Shown one piece after another: positions 1 through 6,855 of a DNA stretch of 12,694 nt (positions within the stretch are counted from its first letter, which is position 1; each line of letters starts with the position of its first letter). The notes beneath the pieces are model-generated. The model had not been told where the DNA came from. It saw only the letters and a program-made list of their open reading frames with translations, and did no database searches. This DNA is from Leptolyngbyaceae cyanobacterium CSSed165cm_216 (lineage in GTDB: Bacteria; Cyanobacteriota; Cyanobacteriia; Phormidesmidales; Phormidesmidaceae): NCBI GenBank assembly GCA_007135385.1, contig SLIY01000468.1, positions 1 to 12,694 on the forward strand, given 5' to 3'. Both the position numbers and the translations under genes were made by a program.

Positions 1-135
1 CACCTGGGGCTTTTCTTTAGCGGTGTCGGGTAGCAAAATGCCACCAGCGGTTTTTTCTTCGGCTTCGCTGACCTTAACTAGGATGCGATCGCCCAGGGGT
101 TTAACCGTTGACACACTGAGGGTAACAGCTGCCAT
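1..135 (-). CDS. groES: Co-chaperonin GroES, N-terminal part (cut by window edge)
   Basis: The minus strand gives 45 codons starting MAAVTLSVSTVKPLGDRILV, with the GroES hallmarks KPLGDRILVK near residues 12-21 and a mobile-loop segment EEKTAGGILLPD at 26-37. The rest lies beyond the left edge; groEL would be expected next. GroES is the heptameric lid of the GroEL folding chamber in the cytosol. Two ATGs sit side by side (138-136 and 135-133). The second is preferred because the Shine-Dalgarno GGAGGT at 146-141 leaves a normal gap to it, while it nearly touches the first. Upstream are a promoter, a CIRCE operator and a K-box, so HrcA repression with heat and light induction is the expected control. 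Identification is secure; only the C-terminal half is unseen. Confidence 0.97.
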   Translation of the reverse strand, partial: MAAVTLSVSTVKPLGDRILVKVSEAEEKTAGGILLPDTAKEKPQV

Positions 136-187
136 CATGTACCTCCAAGTGTTGCGAATAATAAGGGTTAAGGGGTGGAAAGCGGTT

Positions 188-214
188 TTAGCACTCTCGC
201 TTCCTGAGTGCTAA
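188..214. promoter_or_regulatory. CIRCE operator (HrcA binding site)
   Basis: A perfect copy of the canonical inverted repeat TTAGCACTC-N9-GAGTGCTAA, with arms at 188-196 and 206-214. CIRCE is bound by the repressor HrcA and controls groESL in many bacteria including cyanobacteria. It lies 53 bp upstream of the groES start and overlaps the last two bases of the predicted -10 box, so it would cover the transcription start and end up in the 5' leader of the mRNA. Confidence 0.97.
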
Positions 215-242
215 TGTAGCCGCCCAAAAGTGGATTAGACAA
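213..242 (-). promoter_or_regulatory. Predicted groES promoter
   Basis: On the minus strand TTGTCT (242-237) and TACATT (218-213) are separated by 18 bp, a fair sigma-70-type promoter reading toward groES. The placement agrees with the adjacent CIRCE, which would overlap the start point. No start site has been mapped; this is inferred from sequence. Confidence 0.65.
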
Positions 243-253
243 TTCTTTTGGAG

Positions 254-269
254 GTGTGGTTTGCCGAAC
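254..269 (-). promoter_or_regulatory. K-box upstream of groES
   Basis: The minus strand reads GTTCGG-CAAA-CCACAC, which fits the cyanobacterial groE K-box consensus GTTCGG-NNAN-CCNNAC at every fixed position. It ends 11 bp upstream of the predicted -35 box. The K-box has been linked to HrcA-independent light and heat responses of cyanobacterial groE genes. I see no N-box (GATCTA) nearby. Confidence 0.8.
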
Positions 270-393
270 TTTTAGCCGGTGTTAGCCCCGTTTGCTGGAT
301 GCCGATCTCCATTTCTTGCGTCGCCCCTATCGGGTCAGGGGGTAAAGGGCTGGGAGTGGGGATAGGTGATGGTCGAAGCCAGCCAGCCAGCGC

Positions 394-399
394 TATAGT
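394..399 (+). promoter_or_regulatory. Possible -10 box for the ABC-class ATPase gene
   Basis: TATAGT lies 50 bp before the ATG at 449. There is no convincing -35 box at the right distance, so this is weak. The rest of the stretch between the K-box and the gene (270-448) is G-rich, with a short AGCC run at 378-389, and I see no credible gene there. Confidence 0.3.
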
Positions 400-448
400 T
401 CTAGGGTTTATGGTGATCTGCCGGTTTAGTGTTTAATTGCTTTTGTCC

Positions 449-2155
449 ATGGCTACTCAGCAAAGCCTTTTTAACCAGTTACAGCGTCTTGATGGCCAAA
501 GTTATGGGGCCTACAAGTCCCTGAAAGGGGCCTACGATTTTGCCGACTTTACCCTGCACATCGACCATGTGCAGGGGGACCCATTCGCAGCCCCGAGTCG
601 GGTGCGGGTGGTGGTGCCCCAATCGGTGGCAGGATTTCCGGCTGAGGTGTGGCACCCGCCCTGCCGGGCGATCGCCCTGGCCGACTACCTCACCCGTGAA
701 TTTCACCAGGTGGCTGGGAGCAGTCAGCGCAAGTCGGGCTCTGGGAAAAGCGGCTTAATTAGCATTGTTCGTCCTAGTCAGGCGATCTTGGCCCGTAGTG
801 CTGCTCGGGTTACCGCAGAGGCCGTAGAGCTGCGGTTTAGCGTGGGGTTGCCAGCCTTCGGTCGACGTATTGCCGGATACCAGGCGGCTGATCTGCTGTG
901 CGAAACCGTGCCCGACCTGGTGGCGCAAACCCTGTTCTATGGCGCTCTGAATGGAGCCAGTTTAGCCCAGCATGTGCAGACCGCTGAGGATGCAGAAGCC
1001 CTGCGATCGCAGCTTGCCGCCCACAATCTGGTGGCCTTTGTGGCCGATGGGGCGATTTTGCCCCGCCGCAGTGGGGTGGACGAACGGCCCCTGGCCGATC
1101 AAGCGGTGCCGTTTCAATCTCCCCCGTCCTTGCGGGTGACCCTGACCTGCCCCCACGCCGGAGACGTGACGGGTATGGGCATTCCCCAGGGGATTACCCT
1201 GATTGTGGGCGGTGGCTACCACGGTAAGTCGACCTTGCTGCGGGCGATCGCCTCGGGCATTTACAACCACATTCCTGGGGATGGCCGCCACCAGGTAGTG
1301 ACTGACCCCACCGCTGTCAAGGTCAGGGCTGAAGATGGTCGCAGCATTGCCGGGGTGAATATTTCACCGTTTATTGGCAGCCTGCCCCAGGGGAAATCGA
1401 CCCAGCAGTTTTCTACCCCCAATGCCAGCGGCAGCACCTCCCAGGCGGCCAACATTATTGAGGCGATTGAAGCGGGTGCAACTGCCCTATTGGTGGATGA
1501 AGACACCTCGGCCACCAACTTCATGATCCGCGATCGCCGCATGCAGGCCCTGATTGCCAAAGACCGGGAGCCCATCACCCCTTTCATCGACAAAGTGCAA
1601 CAGCTCGATACGGACTACGGCATGTCTACTGTGCTGGTGATGGGGGGCAGCGGCGACTACTTTGACGTGGCCGACACGGTGATCGCCATGGACGAGTTTT
1701 GCCCCCAGGATGTGACGTCGCAGGCGAAGGCGATCGCCGCCCAGTACCAAACCGAGCGCGATCGGGAAGGGGGCGCCCATTTTGGTGATCTGACCCGCCG
1801 CACCATTCAGCCCCAGAGCATTGACCCCAGTAAGGGCAAACGCAGGGTCAAGCTCAGAACCCGCGATGTTGATCACCTGGAAATTGGCACCGAGGCCATT
1901 GATCTATCAGCGGTGGAGCAATTGGTGGAGTCGGGTCAGGTGCGGGGCATTGCCGAAGCCATTGTCTATGCCCAAAGTCACTATATGACCGCCACCACCC
2001 CCTTGGCGGCGGTGGTGGACGCCGTGATGGCTGATGTTGAGCACCATGGGCTAGATAGCCTCACCCACTGGCCGATGGGCGATTTAGTGGTATTTCGGGG
2101 GCTGGAACTAGCGGCGGCGATTAATCGGCTGCGATCGCTGCAAGTCAAGTCTTAA
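449..2155 (+). CDS. Predicted ABC-class P-loop ATPase (COG3044/PF09818 family)
   Basis: A 568-residue protein with a nucleotide-binding core late in the chain: Walker A GGGYHGKST at residues 254-262, an SGSTSQA segment at 327-333 in the place of the ABC signature, and Walker B ALLVDEDTSATN with D350 and E351. An N-terminal segment near residue 35 carries the motif HIDHVQGDPFA. There are no membrane segments, so it is a soluble ATPase, not a transporter. I recognise the family PF09818, to which the trypanosome RNA-binding protein MRB1590 also belongs; the bacterial role is unknown to me, and a link to RNA is only suggested by that homolog. The frame stays open to a TTG at 437, but the ATG at 449 (MATQQSLFNQL) is the more natural start; there is no clear Shine-Dalgarno. 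The gene diverges from groES, with about 310 bp between them. Confidence 0.88.
   Translation: MATQQSLFNQLQRLDGQSYGAYKSLKGAYDFADFTLHIDHVQGDPFAAPSRVRVVVPQSVAGFPAEVWHPPCRAIALADYLTREFHQVAGSSQRKSGSGKSGLISIVRPSQAILARSAARVTAEAVELRFSVGLPAFGRRIAGYQAADLLCETVPDLVAQTLFYGALNGASLAQHVQTAEDAEALRSQLAAHNLVAFVADGAILPRRSGVDERPLADQAVPFQSPPSLRVTLTCPHAGDVTGMGIPQGITLIVGGGYHGKSTLLRAIASGIYNHIPGDGRHQVVTDPTAVKVRAEDGRSIAGVNISPFIGSLPQGKSTQQFSTPNASGSTSQAANIIEAIEAGATALLVDEDTSATNFMIRDRRMQALIAKDREPITPFIDKVQQLDTDYGMSTVLVMGGSGDYFDVADTVIAMDEFCPQDVTSQAKAIAAQYQTERDREGGAHFGDLTRRTIQPQSIDPSKGKRRVKLRTRDVDHLEIGTEAIDLSAVEQLVESGQVRGIAEAIVYAQSHYMTATTPLAAVVDAVMADVEHHGLDSLTHWPMGDLVVFRGLELAAAINRLRSLQVKS
552..576. repeat. Perfect 10-bp inverted repeat inside the ABC-class ATPase gene
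   Basis: CCCTGCACAT (552-561) and ATGTGCAGGG (567-576) with a 5-bp loop, about 100 bp into the gene. It encodes the conserved LHIDHVQG segment, so protein constraint and the near-palindromic peptide may explain it. Confidence 0.7.
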
Positions 2156-2304
2156 GGGCTGTTGCTCGCCAGGCCTGGGTAAATAGGCCGGAGATTATTA
2201 CAATAAGTAAATATGAGGCGGATCAATGATGTTCGCCTGACTCATAACCCTTGGCGGCCAAGTCGGGGGGATTTTTGCTTGATCATGTTCCCTGGGTTGA
2301 TGCC

Positions 2305-5300
2305 ATGGCTTTCTCTTCGATTACCCGTGCCTTACAACGCTCCCCCCTTACCAGTGAACTGCTCGGCAAGTTAGACCAACAGGGCCACCTGCTCCTCAAT
2401 GGCATTTCTCGCTTTCCCAAGGGGCTGATCGCCTCGGCCCTGGCCCAGGCCCAGCAGCGACCGCTGGTGATCATCACCGCCACCCTAGAAGAGGCAGGGC
2501 GCTGGGCCTCTCAACTGGAAGCCATGGGCTGGGACACGGTGCATTTCTACCCCACCTCCGAAGCCTCCCCCTACGACCCATTTGACCAGGAGTCTGAGAT
2601 GACCTGGGGCCAGTTGCAAGTTCTGGCCGACCTGCTGGCCCTGCGTACTAGCCCAGAGCCACCTACCCCACAGGCCCTGGCGATTGTCGCCACCGAGCGA
2701 GCTTTACAACCCCATCTGCCCCCGGTCTCGGCCCTAGCCCCCTACTGCTTGCAGCTCACCCTAGGTCAGGAGATCAACGTTAAAACCCTGGCCCAGCAAC
2801 TGGCCACCTTAGGCTACGAGCGCACCACCACTGTCGAAACCGAAGGTCAGTGGGCGCAGCGGGGGGACATTGTCGACGTGTACCCTGTTGCCAGCGAACT
2901 GCCCGTGCGGATAGAGCTGTTTGGCGATGAGCTAGAGCGATTGCGGGAATTTGACCCAGCCACCCAGCGCTCCCTGGATACCATCGACCAGCTGGTGTTG
3001 ACCCCCACCCAGTATGGCCCAGTGATTATTGATCAGCTGCGTCAGCAGGGCCAACTGGAGGGCCTGCTCTCCGATGCCGCCCAAGAGGGCTTAGACAACG
3101 GTATTCTGCCCGAAGGAATCCGTCGCTGGCTGGGGTTAGCGTTTGCCAACCCGGCTTCGTTGTTGGACTACCTGCCAGACACCAGCCTGATCGCCATCGA
3201 TGAGGTGGATCAATGCCAGGCCCACAGCGATCGCTGGCTCGAGCATGTGGACGAGCAGTGGCAAGAAGGCAGAAGGCAGAAGGCAGAAGGCAGAAGGGAA
3301 GATGGGGAAGAAAAATCCAAAATCCAAAATCCAAAATCCAAGATTCTAGAGCTCCCCAAAATCCACCGCCCTTTCACCGATACCCTGGGCGATGCCGAAG
3401 TCTTTCCCCGGCTGTTTCTCTCAGAGTTGAGCGAGGTGAACCACGGTGGGTTGAACCTGGCCAGTCGTCCGGTGCCAGCAATTCCCCATCAGTTTGGCAA
3501 GTTGGCGGAGACGATTCGCAAAAAATGCGATCGCAAATATGCGGTTTGGCTGGTATCGGCCCAGCCCTCGCGTTCGGTGGCCTTGCTGCAAGAGCATGAC
3601 TGCCCGGCCCAGTTTATCCCCAACCCCAAAGACTACAACGCCATTGACAAGCTGCACACTCAGCATGTGCCCGTGGCGGTCAAGTACTCGGGGCTGGCAG
3701 AGATGGAGGGGTTTGTCCTACCCACCTTTCGACTGGTGGTGGTGACGGACCGGGAGTTTTTCGGTCAGCATACCCTGGCCACCACTGGCTATGTGCGCAA
3801 GCGTCGCCGCTCCACCTCTAAGCAGGTGGACCCCAACAAGATGAAGCCAGGGGATTTTGTGGTCCACCGCAGCCACGGCATCGGTAAGTTCATCAAGCTA
3901 GAAAGCCTCACCGTCAACCACGAAACCCGCGATTACCTGGTGATTCAGTACGCCGATGGCCTACTGCGGGTGGCGGCCGATCAGGTGGGGTCCCTGTCGC
4001 GCTACCGGGCGGCCAGCGGTCAGGCCCCCGTGCTCCACAAAATGACCAGCAGCGCCTGGGAGAAAACTAAAGGCCGCGCCCAAAAGGCGATCAAAAAGGT
4101 GGCGGTAGACCTGCTGAAGCTCTATGCCCAGCGGGCCAAACTAGAGGGGTTTGCCTACCCCATGGATATGCCCTGGCAGCAAGAGTTGGAAGACTCGTTC
4201 CCCTACCAGCCTACCCCCGACCAGCTGAAGGCCGTGCAGGATGTGAAGCGGGACATGGAGAGCGATCGCCCCATGGACCGGCTCGTCTGTGGTGATGTCG
4301 GCTTTGGTAAAACCGAGGTGGCCCTGCGGGCTATCTTTAAAGCGATCACCGCCGGTAAGCAGGTGGCTCTGCTGGCCCCCACCACCATTCTCACCCAGCA
4401 GCACTACCACACCCTGAAAGAGCGCTTTGCCCCCTACCCGATCCAGGTGGGGCTGCTCAACCGCTTTCGCACCCAATCTGAAAAAAAAGAAATCTTGCAG
4501 CGGCTGAAGACGGGGGAACTGGATGTGGTGGTGGGCACCCATCAGTTGCTGGGCAAAGGCGTCAATTTTAAGAGCCTGGGCCTGCTAGTGGTGGACGAAG
4601 AACAGCGGTTTGGGGTGAACCAAAAAGAGCGGATCAAATCCCTCAAAACCCAGGTGGATGTGCTCACCCTCAGCGCTACGCCCATTCCTCGTACCTTGTA
4701 TATGGCCCTCTCTGGGGTGCGGGAAATGAGCCTGATTACCACACCGCCGCCGTCTCGCCGCCCGATCAAAACCCACCTGTCGCCCCTGGACCCAGAAGCC
4801 ATCCGCACCGCCATCCGCCAGGAGCTCGATCGAGGCGGTCAGGTGTTCTATGTGGTGCCCCGGGTGGAAGGTATTGAGGACGTATCGACTAACATTCGGG
4901 AGATGGTACCCACGGCGCAGATCGCGATCGCCCATGGCCAAATGGACGAAGGCGAGCTAGAGTCCACCATGCTCACCTTTAGCAACGGTGATGCCGACAT
5001 TCTGGTCTGCACCACCATCATTGAATCGGGCCTAGATATTCCCCGGGTAAACACCATTTTGGTGGAAGACGCCCATCGCTTTGGCCTCTCCCAGCTCTAC
5101 CAACTGCGGGGCCGGGTGGGCCGGTCTGGAATTCAAGCCCATGCCTGGCTGTTCTATCCTAAAAAGTCCCTCACCGACAAAGCCCGCAAGCGGCTGCGGG
5201 CGATTCAGGAGTTTACCCAACTGGGCTCGGGCTACCAATTGGCGATGCGGGATATGGAAATTCGCGGCGTGGGTAACCTGCTGGGGGTCGAGCAGTCTGG

Positions 5301-5853
5301 CCAAATGGATGCGATCGGTTTTGACCTTTATATGGACATGCTAGAAGAGGCGATCGCCGAAATCCGGGGCCAAGATATTCCGAAGGTCGACGACACTCAA
5401 GTGGACCTCAGCGTCACCGCCTTTGTACCCAATGACTACATCCCTGAGCTAGAGCAAAAGATGAGCGCCTACCGCAGCCTGGCTAGCGCTAGTAGCAAGG
5501 TGGAACTGATGCAGATTGCGGCAGATCTCAGCGATCGCTATGGCCCCATCCCCCATGCTACCGAGCAACTGGTACGCATGCTAGAGCTGAAACTGGTGGC
5601 CAAAGCGGCTGGCTTCTCCCGCATCAAACCGGAGGGCAAACAGCATGTGGTGATGGAAACCCCGATGGAAGAACCCGCTTGGAAGTTGATCAGCGAGAAA
5701 CTACCCAGCCACCTGAAGTCTCGCTTTGTCTACAGCGGCGGCAAGGTGGTGGTGCGCGGTCTGGGGGTGCTGAAGCCCGAAAAGCAACTGGAGAGCCTGA
5801 CCGAGTGGTTGGGGTATTTGCAGGGGGCGATCGCAGAGCCGCTGGCTAGCTAA
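2305..5853 (+). CDS. mfd: Transcription-repair coupling factor Mfd
   Basis: A protein of 1182 residues that removes RNA polymerase stalled at DNA lesions and recruits UvrA. Seen in order: a UvrB-like N-terminal module (about 30-310); a low-complexity insert (about 320-347); the CarD-like RNA-polymerase-interacting domain starting at MKPGDFVVHRSHGIGKF (513 on); a RecG-like translocase with Walker A GDVGFGKTE (663-671), Walker B DEEQ (764-767), SATPIPRT and motif VI QLRGRVGRS (933-941); and the C-terminal TRCF domain from about 1036. The frame is open upstream to a TTG at 2251, but the ATG at 2305 gives MAFSSITRALQRSPLT, the form I recall for cyanobacterial Mfd. All helicase motifs look intact. 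The odd point is the repeat-derived insert of heptapeptide period (EGRRQKA, SKIQNPK), placed in a linker. Confidence 0.97.
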   Translation: MAFSSITRALQRSPLTSELLGKLDQQGHLLLNGISRFPKGLIASALAQAQQRPLVIITATLEEAGRWASQLEAMGWDTVHFYPTSEASPYDPFDQESEMTWGQLQVLADLLALRTSPEPPTPQALAIVATERALQPHLPPVSALAPYCLQLTLGQEINVKTLAQQLATLGYERTTTVETEGQWAQRGDIVDVYPVASELPVRIELFGDELERLREFDPATQRSLDTIDQLVLTPTQYGPVIIDQLRQQGQLEGLLSDAAQEGLDNGILPEGIRRWLGLAFANPASLLDYLPDTSLIAIDEVDQCQAHSDRWLEHVDEQWQEGRRQKAEGRREDGEEKSKIQNPKSKILELPKIHRPFTDTLGDAEVFPRLFLSELSEVNHGGLNLASRPVPAIPHQFGKLAETIRKKCDRKYAVWLVSAQPSRSVALLQEHDCPAQFIPNPKDYNAIDKLHTQHVPVAVKYSGLAEMEGFVLPTFRLVVVTDREFFGQHTLATTGYVRKRRRSTSKQVDPNKMKPGDFVVHRSHGIGKFIKLESLTVNHETRDYLVIQYADGLLRVAADQVGSLSRYRAASGQAPVLHKMTSSAWEKTKGRAQKAIKKVAVDLLKLYAQRAKLEGFAYPMDMPWQQELEDSFPYQPTPDQLKAVQDVKRDMESDRPMDRLVCGDVGFGKTEVALRAIFKAITAGKQVALLAPTTILTQQHYHTLKERFAPYPIQVGLLNRFRTQSEKKEILQRLKTGELDVVVGTHQLLGKGVNFKSLGLLVVDEEQRFGVNQKERIKSLKTQVDVLTLSATPIPRTLYMALSGVREMSLITTPPPSRRPIKTHLSPLDPEAIRTAIRQELDRGGQVFYVVPRVEGIEDVSTNIREMVPTAQIAIAHGQMDEGELESTMLTFSNGDADILVCTTIIESGLDIPRVNTILVEDAHRFGLSQLYQLRGRVGRSGIQAHAWLFYPKKSLTDKARKRLRAIQEFTQLGSGYQLAMRDMEIRGVGNLLGVEQSGQMDAIGFDLYMDMLEEAIAEIRGQDIPKVDDTQVDLSVTAFVPNDYIPELEQKMSAYRSLASASSKVELMQIAADLSDRYGPIPHATEQLVRMLELKLVAKAAGFSRIKPEGKQHVVMETPMEEPAWKLISEKLPSHLKSRFVYSGGKVVVRGLGVLKPEKQLESLTEWLGYLQGAIAEPLAS
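3264..3298 (+). repeat. STRR-type 7-bp tandem repeat AGAAGGC
   Basis: Four perfect head-to-tail copies of AGAAGGC (3264-3291) are followed by a fifth with one change (AGAAGGG). It lies inside mfd and, because 7 bp is read in three frames in turn, encodes a 7-residue periodic peptide (EGRRQKA). Heptameric short tandem repeats (STRRs) are known from cyanobacterial genomes. Confidence 0.92.
3312..3339 (+). repeat. STRR-type 7-bp tandem repeat AAAATCC
   Basis: Four perfect head-to-tail copies of AAAATCC, 13 bp after the AGAAGGC run, also inside mfd. The encoded peptide has the period SKIQNPK. From memory, the pairing of a GGCAGAA-like run with an ATCCAAA-like run recurs in cyanobacterial genomes, which suggests that the two belong to one interspersed element. 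Confidence 0.92.
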
Positions 5854-5878
5854 ACTAGAGGTGGCAAATTCTTGCATC

Positions 5879-5891
5879 AGGAGCGATCGCT
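5879..5891 (+). promoter_or_regulatory. Shine-Dalgarno with a HIP1 octamer as its spacer
   Basis: AGGAG (5879-5883) stands 8 bp before the ATG at 5892. HIP1 (GCGATCGC, 5883-5890) shares the last G of the Shine-Dalgarno and fills almost the whole spacer. This fixes the start of the 69-residue gene, which follows the mfd stop by only 38 bp and has no obvious promoter of its own. Confidence 0.7.
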
Positions 5892-6101
5892 ATGACCCTG
5901 ACTGAAATGCTTCCTGCCGTTCGGCAGCTTTCCATCATGGAAAAGCTGAAGCTGATTCGCATTTTGGCAGAAGATCTAGAAACAGCTGAGGATATTTCGC
6001 CCCTAGAACCCTTTAAAATCTACGACCTACCTACCCCTTACAACAACTTTGGGGCTGGTGATGCTTTAATGCAATCACTAGAGTCAGTTAATCAGGCTTG
6101 A
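5892..6101 (+). CDS. Small helical protein, partner of a retropepsin-like gene (antitoxin-like layout)
   Basis: A 69-residue protein, MTLTEMLPAVRQLSIMEKL at the start, with a predicted helical first half (about 8-32, including KLKLIRILAEDL) and a Pro/Tyr-rich second half (IYDLPTPYNNFGAGDALMQSL). I recall close relatives in many cyanobacteria, usually directly before a retropepsin-like aspartic protease gene, as here. Its stop TGA overlaps the presumed TTG start of that next gene (TTGA), which suggests translational coupling. The short upstream gene, helical N-terminus and 4-bp overlap resemble type II toxin-antitoxin operons, but nothing in the sequence proves such a role. Probably read from the mfd transcript. 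Function unknown. Confidence 0.75.
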   Translation: MTLTEMLPAVRQLSIMEKLKLIRILAEDLETAEDISPLEPFKIYDLPTPYNNFGAGDALMQSLESVNQA

Positions 6102-6517
6102 TAGCTATACGTTTCCGCTACTCTACTACTGACCCGTCTCAAAACGAGTTTGACAGCTTGCCATGAATTCTGCTTATTCTTCGTCGAGAAGGGCACATAG
6201 TTGAAGCTCTAGGACTGGTTGACAGCGGTGCGACTGTAAACGTTATGCCCCATGATTTGGGGCTTCAACTGGGTGCTCTCTGGGAAGACAGTCGGGCAAT
6301 CATCCAGCTTGCGGGCAACTTGGGCAGTCAGCCAGCTATACCTCTTTTTGCAATGGCTCAAGTTGGGGATATTGCGCCGATTCAGCTAGCCTTTGCTTGG
6401 ACTAAAAGCTCAAATGCACCTCTAATTTTTTTGGGTCAAGCAAACTTTTTCATGGAACTTGACGTGTGCTTTTACCGCTCCAAAATGGAATTTGAGGTCA
6501 AGCCTAAGACAACATAA
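6098..6517 (+). pseudogene. Retropepsin-like (clan AA) aspartic protease, interrupted by an in-frame TGA
   Basis: One reading frame runs from a TTG at 6098, overlapping the preceding stop, through IAIRFRYSTTDPSQNEFDSLP, then TGA at 6164-6166, then ILLILRREGHIVEALGLVDSG to a stop at 6515-6517. Both sides of the TGA are in the same frame, so this is a point change and not a frameshift. The catalytic motif DSGATVNVMP (Asp codon at 6221) and the later segments QLGALWED, LAGNLG and GQANFFMELDVCFYRS match cyanobacterial retropepsin-like proteins as I recall them, which are about 135 residues long. The next ATG, at 6245, lies after the catalytic Asp, so restarting there would give an inactive product. 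Between TGA and Asp there is no in-frame ATG, GTG or TTG. A recent nonsense mutation, readthrough or a sequencing error are the options. Confidence 0.8.
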
Positions 6518-6551
6518 TAGGGCCAATCGTCTATGGGGAGTTGGAAAATTG

Positions 6552-6818
6552 ATGCAGAAGATCGATACCACGTCATCTCCCGTACGCGACCCAGCCAAGA
6601 CTGACTGGGATTTTGTCGAAGTGTGGATCGACCCCTTGCTGTCTCCACCCTACCTTTTGTTGTTGATGGGTGAACCCTCTGGCAGCTGTCGAGTATACGA
6701 TCCGGCTGATGGCTATAAGCTGGTGTTTAGCAGTGCCACCTACGACGAAGCCCAAACCTGGTTGCTAGAAGATGAATACGAACCTATTGAAGGGCGATTG
6801 ACGGAGTCAGAGTCGTAG
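6552..6818 (+). CDS. Conserved hypothetical protein, 88 residues
   Basis: Starts MQKIDTTSSPVRDPAKTDWD and continues with FVEVWIDPLLSPPYLLLLM (about 21-39), then SGSCRVYDPADGYKLVFSS and an acidic C-terminus (YDEAQTWLLEDEYEPIEGR). It looks like a small cytosolic alpha/beta protein, although LLSPPYLLLLM is hydrophobic. I recall similar proteins in cyanobacteria but no assigned function. The frame is open further upstream (to 6459), but that part overlaps the protease frame and does not look like protein. A GGGGAG at 6535-6540 is a possible, rather distant ribosome binding site. It lies 34 bp after the broken protease gene and may share its transcript. Confidence 0.7.
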   Translation: MQKIDTTSSPVRDPAKTDWDFVEVWIDPLLSPPYLLLLMGEPSGSCRVYDPADGYKLVFSSATYDEAQTWLLEDEYEPIEGRLTESES

Positions 6819-6855
6819 CTTATCGCTTTATCTGAGCCGCTAACGGAGCAAACCC

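Noticed and set aside
23..436. Two small plus-strand ORFs (23-214 and 248-436) before the ATPase gene
   Set aside because: The first is antisense to groES and runs through CIRCE; the second covers the K-box. Neither resembles a protein family or has a credible ribosome binding site.
2169..2189. GGCCT/AGGCC stem after the ABC-class ATPase gene as terminator
   Set aside because: The stem is only 5 bp with an 8-base loop and no T-run follows.
3136..3334. Minus-strand ORFs with PSAFCLL repeats opposite mfd
   Set aside because: They are read from the complement of the heptamer repeats inside mfd. Such peptides arise from this repeat wherever it occurs and do not indicate a gene.
3264..3339. Heptamer runs as a CRISPR array
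   Set aside because: Repeats are 7 bp, directly joined and without spacers, and lie within an open coding frame.
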